A DNA stretch of 64,000 bases from an uncultured Bacilli bacterium. Its GTDB lineage: Bacteria > Bacillota_I > Bacilli_A > RF39 > UBA660. A model generated the notes under the pieces. It was not told where the DNA came from and did no database searches. It was given only the letters and a program-made list of their open reading frames with translations. This document shows positions 59,612-64,000 of the stretch, piece by piece; position 1 is the first letter of the stretch, and each line of letters opens with the position of its first letter. A program made the position numbers and the translations under genes. The stretch lies in contig CAKOHI010000006.1 in assembly GCA_934085585.1 (NCBI GenBank), positions 25,874 to 89,873 of the forward strand, written 5' to 3'.

Positions 59612-60724
59612 ATGATTTATTTAGATTATTCAGCTAATACACCAGTAAACCCAAAAGTACTTGAAGCTTTTAATAAAGCTACTCTAGCCTACTTTGGTAA
59701 TCCAAATAGTTTACATGAAAATGGCAATGAAGCAAAAAAGAAAATAGATGAAGCAAGCCAATTAATCGCAGATTATTTTCAGACAAAGAAAGAAAACGTT
59801 ATATATACCAGTGGTTCAAGTGAATCAAATAATTTAGTAATTAAAGGTATTACAGACAGATATAAAAATCAAGGAAAACATATAATTATATCAGCTATAG
59901 AACATTCATCAATTATTGCCCCATGTAATTATTTAGCATCAAACGGCTTTGAAATTACAGTAATACCATTATTATCAAACGGAGAAATTGACATCGATTC
60001 ATTAAAAGAAGCTTTAAGAAAAGATACAATATTGGTAAGTGTTTCCACCGTAGATCCCGAACTTGGTACAATTGAACCAATCCAAGAAATTGCAGAAATT
60101 TTAAAGGATTATCCCAACACCTACTTTCACACAGATGCAACCGGAGCAATTGGCAAAATAAATATGAATTATGAAGGAATAGATTTTTTAACTTTTGCAC
60201 CGCACAAATTTTACGGCTTAAATGGTTCTGGTGTTCTCATTAATTTTAATGATATAAAAATTACACCTTTAATACATGGTGGAAAATCAACAACAATATA
60301 CCGCGGAGGAACTCCAGATACAGCAAACATCATAGCAACAAGCATTGCTCTACAAGAAGCAATAAAAAAATTAAATGATAATATAAAATATATATCCAAT
60401 TTAAAAAATAAACTCATCAATAATCTAAAAAAAATAAATGGAGTTCACATTAATACCCCATCTAATTCAATACCTAACATTGTAAATTTCAGTATAAATA
60501 ATGCTGATGAAATTGTAAAAAAATTAAGTGATAAGAAAATATATATTTCAACAAAAACTGCATGTTCTAGTAAAAATGCACCATCAAAATCTGTTTTAGC
60601 AGTTACAAAAGATTTAAATTTAGCTAAAAATTCTATTAGAGTTAGCTTATCACATTTAACAACTAAAGAAGAAATTGACATTTTTTTAAAAGAACTTACG
60701 GAGGTAATAAATGAAAATAATTAG
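59612..60724 (+). CDS. NifS/IscS-like cysteine desulfurase
   Basis: PLP enzyme of about 370 residues; ATG 59612 is chosen because GGAGG is upstream at correct spacing. MIYLDYSANTPVNPKV starts the typical chain, followed by SGSSESNN, FHTDATGAIGKI, the PLP lysine in APHKFYGLNGSG, HGGKSTTIYRGGT and the active cysteine in STKTACSSKNA. This is the NifS/IscS class rather than SufS (see 21840-23036). Two thiol-redox genes follow in the same operon, overlapping by 14 and 4 bases, suggesting sulfur or thiol handling as a unit. Confidence 0.9.
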   Translation: MIYLDYSANTPVNPKVLEAFNKATLAYFGNPNSLHENGNEAKKKIDEASQLIADYFQTKKENVIYTSGSSESNNLVIKGITDRYKNQGKHIIISAIEHSSIIAPCNYLASNGFEITVIPLLSNGEIDIDSLKEALRKDTILVSVSTVDPELGTIEPIQEIAEILKDYPNTYFHTDATGAIGKINMNYEGIDFLTFAPHKFYGLNGSGVLINFNDIKITPLIHGGKSTTIYRGGTPDTANIIATSIALQEAIKKLNDNIKYISNLKNKLINNLKKINGVHINTPSNSIPNIVNFSINNADEIVKKLSDKKIYISTKTACSSKNAPSKSVLAVTKDLNLAKNSIRVSLSHLTTKEEIDIFLKELTEVINENN

Positions 60725-60971
60725 AATAAATGCCATGTGGTGTCCAGGTTGCTTAATTTCAAAAGGCATCTGGAAAGAAATTGAAAAAGAATTTCCAAAT
60801 AATGAATTTATAGACTATGATTATGACTTAGATGAAGAAAAAATAGAAAAATATAACATAAAAGACATTGTACCCGTAGTTATAATTGAAAAAGATAATC
60901 AAGAAATAACTAGAATCGAGGGAGAAAAAACAAAGAAGGAAATCCTTGCTGTTTTAAGGAGTCTTTCATGA
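60711..60971 (+). CDS. Small cytosolic thioredoxin-like protein (WCPGC)
   Basis: Protein of 86 residues with a thioredoxin fold signature: NAMWCPGCLISKGIWKEIEK (CxxC at 11-14) and the cis-proline region DIVPVVIIEKDN. No signal peptide, so cytosolic. The ATG follows GGAGG inside the end of the desulfurase gene. Its downstream partner is a membrane thiol transporter with its own CPHC domain. It probably passes electrons or sulfur between the desulfurase and the membrane protein (inference). Confidence 0.88.
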   Translation: MKIIRINAMWCPGCLISKGIWKEIEKEFPNNEFIDYDYDLDEEKIEKYNIKDIVPVVIIEKDNQEITRIEGEKTKKEILAVLRSLS

Positions 60972-62137
60972 AAAGAATAATCAAATTAATTTTATTTTTA
61001 TTATTAATTATTCCTACTTCTACCCTAGCCTTATCAAAAGATTATAATGATTATGTTGGCAAATATTACGATGTTAAAAATGATGATAAAGTAAATATAT
61101 ATTTATTTTACAGTAAAATATGTCCTCATTGTCAAAAAGAAGAAAAATATTTTGAAACTTTAAAAGAAAAATATCAAGACAAAATAAACATTTATACCTA
61201 TGAGGTTACAGAAAATAAAACTAACAATGAAATAATGAAGAGTTTAAAAAAAGAATTAAAAGAAAACAGTCAAGGAGTTCCGTTTACTATCATAGGTTCT
61301 AAAACTTTTCTAGGATATGACGAATCATTTAATGAAAGAATAGAAAATACCATAGACTCATATCTAAACGAAAATACAACTACAGATAATACTTATACAA
61401 TACCCATATTAGGTAAAATTGAAGCCAAAAATGCTAGTATTATTTTAATTGCAATAATATTAGGTTTTATAGATGGATTTAATCCATGTGCTATGTGGAT
61501 TTTACTACTTTTAATAAATATGTGTATATCTATTAAAGATAAGAAAAAAATGTTGATAGTTTGTTTAACATTCATTATAACCTCTGGTATAATCTATTTT
61601 CTATCTATGTTAGGAATAGGTTTCATATTAGATTTAACTACCATTGCTTATATACGAAACATAATTGCCATTTTAGCTATCGTTCTAGGAATATATAATC
61701 TTTATACTTATATAAAAACTAGAAAAGAAACTGGATGTCACGTTGTAAAAAAAGAAAAAAGAAAAACAATAATAACTAAAATAAACAATATTTTAAATAA
61801 TAAAAACACTTTATTAATGTTCGGAGGAACAATCATATTAGCAACATCAGTTAATTTAATTGAAATGGCTTGCTCCCTTGGATTTCCTACAATATTTTTA
61901 GAAATATTATCTATAAATAACATCCATGGATTTCTTAAAATAACCTATTTATTAATCTATATTTTATTTTACTTAATAGATGATATTGTGGTATTATTTT
62001 TATCAATAAAAGCATTCGAAGCAAAAGGAATAAGCACAAAATACAACAAATATGTTCATCTAATCGGAGGAATAATAATGGTTTTAATGGGAATACTTCT
62101 TATATTTAAACCTGAATGGATAATGTTTAATTTTTAA
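60968..62137 (+). CDS. DsbD/CcdA-like membrane redox protein with N-terminal extracellular thioredoxin domain
   Basis: Protein of 389 residues. Signal peptide (about 1-22), then an extracytoplasmic thioredoxin-like domain (about 30-135) with YLFYSKICPHCQKEEKYF (CPHC) and a GVPFTIIGS cis-Pro loop. Six helices follow, containing FNPCAMWILL and MACSLGFPT; these two cysteines match the redox pair that moves electrons across the membrane in DsbD/CcdA/ScsB proteins. The fused protein can carry electrons from cytosolic thioredoxin to extracytoplasmic thiols. It overlaps the cytosolic thioredoxin-like gene by 4 bases and ends with a strong terminator. Confidence 0.9.
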   Translation: MKRIIKLILFLLLIIPTSTLALSKDYNDYVGKYYDVKNDDKVNIYLFYSKICPHCQKEEKYFETLKEKYQDKINIYTYEVTENKTNNEIMKSLKKELKENSQGVPFTIIGSKTFLGYDESFNERIENTIDSYLNENTTTDNTYTIPILGKIEAKNASIILIAIILGFIDGFNPCAMWILLLLINMCISIKDKKKMLIVCLTFIITSGIIYFLSMLGIGFILDLTTIAYIRNIIAILAIVLGIYNLYTYIKTRKETGCHVVKKEKRKTIITKINNILNNKNTLLMFGGTIILATSVNLIEMACSLGFPTIFLEILSINNIHGFLKITYLLIYILFYLIDDIVVLFLSIKAFEAKGISTKYNKYVHLIGGIIMVLMGILLIFKPEWIMFNF

Positions 62138-62145
62138 AGACAAAG

Positions 62146-62180
62146 TACATATTTTATGTTAAAATAAAATATGTATTTTA
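62146..62180 (+). terminator. Terminator of the redox operon
   Basis: Perfect 12-base stem TACATATTTTAT (62146-62157) / ATAAAATATGTA (62164-62175) followed by TTTTA. Confidence 0.8.
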
Positions 62181-62193
62181 CATGGAGGAATGA

Positions 62194-62766
62194 ATGAAAA
62201 AACGAATAATGGTTGATATGGATGATTGTATTACTACCGGTGGATTCTTATATCTTATCAATAAATACTTAAATACTAATTATACTGAAGATGATTTTGA
62301 AGAATTTTATATGCAAAATATTATACCAGACAAAGATGAGTTTTTTAAATGGTTTCAAAATTATAACATGTATAATTACTGTACTTTAATTGATGATGTT
62401 TACGATGTCTTAGAAAAGTTAAGTAAAGAATATGAAATATTTATTGGTACATCATATATAATACCAGAAATATTAGATAAAACATCATTTTTATTACCTC
62501 AAAAATATAATTTTTTAAGAAAAACATTTCCATTTATTAACCCTCACAACATTATTTTTCTAGGTAATAAATCTGTATTAAACTGCGATATTAAAATTGA
62601 TGACAGAATAGATAATTTAGAAGGCGCTAAAATTAAAATATTATTTACAGCATTTCACAACAAAAAAAATAGCGAAGATGAATTAAAAAAACAAGGAATA
62701 AAAAGAGCTGACAGTTGGAAAGAAATAGAACAATTATTATTAAAAGAAGGAGTAACTACAAAATGA
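62194..62766 (+). CDS. NT5C-type 5'(3')-deoxyribonucleotidase-like HAD phosphatase
   Basis: HAD-fold protein of 190 residues. Nucleophile motif MVDMDDCITTGG (DMDD, residues 8-11), a helical cap, GTSYIIPE (motif II Ser/Thr) and the C-terminal acidic motif IKIDDRIDNLEGA. Small enzymes of this group remove phosphate from dNMPs. GGAGG precedes the ATG. Its stop overlaps the CYTH gene start as ATGA, so both are co-translated; together they may clear nucleotides and inorganic polyphosphates (context only). Confidence 0.88.
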   Translation: MKKRIMVDMDDCITTGGFLYLINKYLNTNYTEDDFEEFYMQNIIPDKDEFFKWFQNYNMYNYCTLIDDVYDVLEKLSKEYEIFIGTSYIIPEILDKTSFLLPQKYNFLRKTFPFINPHNIIFLGNKSVLNCDIKIDDRIDNLEGAKIKILFTAFHNKKNSEDELKKQGIKRADSWKEIEQLLLKEGVTTK

Positions 62767-63392
62767 ATGAACCAGCAGAAATGGAATTAAAATATTTAGT
62801 AAAAAACGATTTTGATTTATCCGATTTAATTTTATATTTAAGATTAAATGGCTTTAATGCTACCAATATCAAATTTGTAATTAATGTAGATTCTTATTTT
62901 GATACCCCAAACAAAGATTTATTAAAAAATGGTGGATCTTTTAGAATTAGAAAAACAAACAAAGGTACAATCAAAGGAACATTTAAATATCCAATTGATA
63001 ATAACGATGTTTATACTAAACGTCTAGAAATTGAAAAAATATTAACAGAAAATTCATTTACTGAATTAATGAATAGATTTAACGATTTGAAATATGACAT
63101 AAAAAGTATTTGTCCTTTTCCAGTTTTAAAAATAAATAATCACAGACAAGAAATAACCTTAACTAAAGATAACAATTATGTAGTGATAGCTTTTGACACT
63201 ATTATTTATGATAATAAAGCTTTAGAACACATGCTAGAAATTGAATTGAAAGAAGGTTCAAGTCCAAACATTTTAATTGAAATAGATAAATTAGTTCAAG
63301 AAAGATTTAATTTAGAATTAACTAAACAAAGTAAATATCAAAGAGGAATTGAACAAACAAAATTAGCTACTTTAATAAGAAAACACCCTTAA
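62763..63392 (+). CDS. CYTH-domain protein (triphosphate tunnel enzyme type)
   Basis: Protein of 209 residues; ATG 62763 is chosen because AAGGAG lies upstream and it overlaps the previous stop. The CYTH signature ExExK appears as EMELKYLV (residues 5-12), and further tunnel residues include RIRKTNKGTIKGTFKYP and the late FAVV-like strand FDTIIYDNKALEHMLEIELK. Family members hydrolyse triphosphates (thiamine-PPP, tripolyphosphate) or form cAMP; the exact substrate cannot be read here. It ends in a terminator whose loop contains the stop. Confidence 0.88.
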   Translation: MNEPAEMELKYLVKNDFDLSDLILYLRLNGFNATNIKFVINVDSYFDTPNKDLLKNGGSFRIRKTNKGTIKGTFKYPIDNNDVYTKRLEIEKILTENSFTELMNRFNDLKYDIKSICPFPVLKINNHRQEITLTKDNNYVVIAFDTIIYDNKALEHMLEIELKEGSSPNILIEIDKLVQERFNLELTKQSKYQRGIEQTKLATLIRKHP

Positions 63393-63410
63393 AAGAGTGT
63401 TTTCTTATTA
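63375..63410 (+). terminator. Terminator of the NT5C-CYTH operon, stop codon in the loop
   Basis: 13-base stem AATAAGAAAACAC (63375-63387) / GTGTTTTCTTATT (63398-63410). The CYTH stop (63390-63392) is in the loop. Confidence 0.85.
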
Positions 63411-63448
63411 AAAATACGCATTTTTTTATAATTTTTATCTTGGAAAGC

Positions 63449-63477
63449 TTGAATTATTAAAAAAAATTTGCTATACT
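63449..63477 (+). promoter_or_regulatory. tRNA-Gly promoter
   Basis: -35 TTGAAT (63449-63454), 17-base spacer, -10 TATACT (63472-63477), 19 bases before the tRNA. Confidence 0.8.
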
Positions 63478-63496
63478 GAATAAGTAATCGCGAAAT

Positions 63497-63570
63497 GCAG
63501 GTGTAGTTTAATGGTAGAATAAGAGCCTTCCAAGCTCCTGACGTGAGTTCGATTCTCATCACCTGCTCCA
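63497..63570 (+). tRNA. tRNA-Gly (anticodon TCC)
   Basis: Acceptor GCAGGTG / CACCTGC, D arm with TAGTTTAATGGTAGAA, anticodon loop CTTCCAA, T arm GTGAG-TTCGATT-CTCAT, encoded CCA (63568-63570). The top anticodon-stem pair is a mismatch (A opposite C). The hairpin AAACTCG/CGAGTTT (63581-63601) follows without a T run. Confidence 0.96.
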
Positions 63571-63613
63571 GATTGATAGGAAACTCGATCTTTTCGAGTT
63601 TAAGTAATAAATG

Positions 63614-63672
63614 CTAACTATTAATAAACTGTCCAACTTTTGGGGTTCAGATCAAAATAGTTAGTTTTTTTT
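63614..63672 (+). terminator. Hairpin with T8 that encloses an IS-end-like sequence
   Basis: Stem CTAACTATT (63614-63622) / AATAGTTAG (63656-63664) followed by eight T's. The 33-base loop contains ACTGTCCAACTTTTGGGG, which from memory resembles terminal sequences of insertion elements in gut Firmicutes. It may be an insertion-element remnant or the tRNA transcript terminator. Confidence 0.45.
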
Positions 63673-63695
63673 GTTATGTAAAGGAGCACTTTTTT

Positions 63696-64000
63696 ATGTT
63701 AAATATAGAAACAAAAGAATTAAAAATAAGTGATAAACTAAAAAGAAAAAATAAAATGACTAGTAGATTTACAAATACTACTCTAATTACAAATAATAGT
63801 TCAATTTAAATATATTGATGACATAGAAATAAAAAATTAACTTTAAGAAACATATTTTATTATGACTTAATTATTATCATAATAATTATGATATACCGTT
63901 TGATTTATTTATGTTTACGGATAAGGATAAATTTCCTATACCTGTAGCACATAATGGTTTTAGAACTAGAATTGAAATAGAAAATTATGTTAATAAATTA
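63696..64000 (+). pseudogene. Decayed or edge-truncated reading frames of unknown type
   Basis: AAGGAG (63681-63686) leads to ATG 63696, a 37-residue frame (ending TTLITNNSSI, stop 63807-63809). A shifted frame continues with KYIDDIEIKN, and after more stops a frame open from 63866 to the window end reads FDLFMFTDKDKFPIPVAHNG and on. The pieces look like one broken gene, but the last frame may belong to an intact gene beyond the window. Family not recognised. Confidence 0.35.

Overview
The window looks like chromosome from a very AT-rich, Gram-positive-type bacterium. Protein families, Shine-Dalgarno sites, sigma-A-like promoters, a T-box leader, a CIRCE operator and lipoteichoic-acid-type enzymes point to the low-GC Firmicutes (class Bacilli), probably one of the small-genome gut lineages near RF39, Erysipelotrichales or the former 'Tenericutes'. 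The lineage is inference. TGA acts as a stop codon (for example at the ends of the 920-1561 and 7376-9295 genes), so this is not a Mycoplasma-type code. Genes are densely packed with many ATGA-type overlaps, and several intrinsic terminators overlap the stop codon they follow.

Layout. 1-4876: two-component system plus an FtsX/MacB-type ABC exporter, resembling antimicrobial-peptide detoxification modules. 5025-5457: two small CotF-like proteins. 5468-7266: Rpn-family nuclease, a decayed gene and an orphan. 7376-21700: envelope block (LTA-synthase-like enzyme, processive GT2, GH25 muramidase, undecaprenyl-phosphate recycling operon DgkA-PAP2-DUF368, SanA-like protein, GT4 glycolipid-type transferase) interrupted by SDR, CBS-type pyrophosphatase and uvrB. 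21840-28507: sufS, AI-2E-type transporter, tex and unknown genes. 28594-33105: CIRCE-controlled Hsp20, a large anchored lethal-factor-like metallopeptidase, a degenerate CDF protein and a nitroreductase. 33171-40706: tRNA-His, ASCH protein, a LigD-type phosphoesterase-polymerase without ligase, a lone Clp-type AAA+ ATPase, dacB-spmA-spmB, and an unknown paralogous pair followed by a free-standing B3/4 protein. 40740-50112: lipoproteins, cyclophilin, uppP, a second two-component system, a YtxH/DUF948/disordered-protein/lipoprotein cluster, trmB and a Cse60-like protein. 50255-58002: leuS behind a T-box, GH31, trpS and a duplicated-domain protein. 58166-63392: murE, a NifS-like desulfurase with a thiol-redox relay, a deoxyribonucleotidase-like HAD protein and a CYTH protein. 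63497-64000: tRNA-Gly and decayed or mobile-element-like sequence.

The most interesting unexplained items are two intergenic small-RNA candidates (about 23232-23330 and 48890-49000). Each has a near-consensus sigma-A promoter, a basal closing stem and its own intrinsic terminator, with no co-directional protein gene to explain the terminator. Also notable are sporulation-associated families (CotF-like, Cse60-like, DacB-SpmA-SpmB) scattered through a compact genome, the ligase-less LigD PE-POL protein, the lethal-factor-type gluzincin, a 59-residue ORF carrying an NPxTG-type sorting tail, and a three-part thiol redox relay coupled to a cysteine desulfurase.

All assignments come from reading motifs and translations by eye. 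No database search or structure prediction was run.
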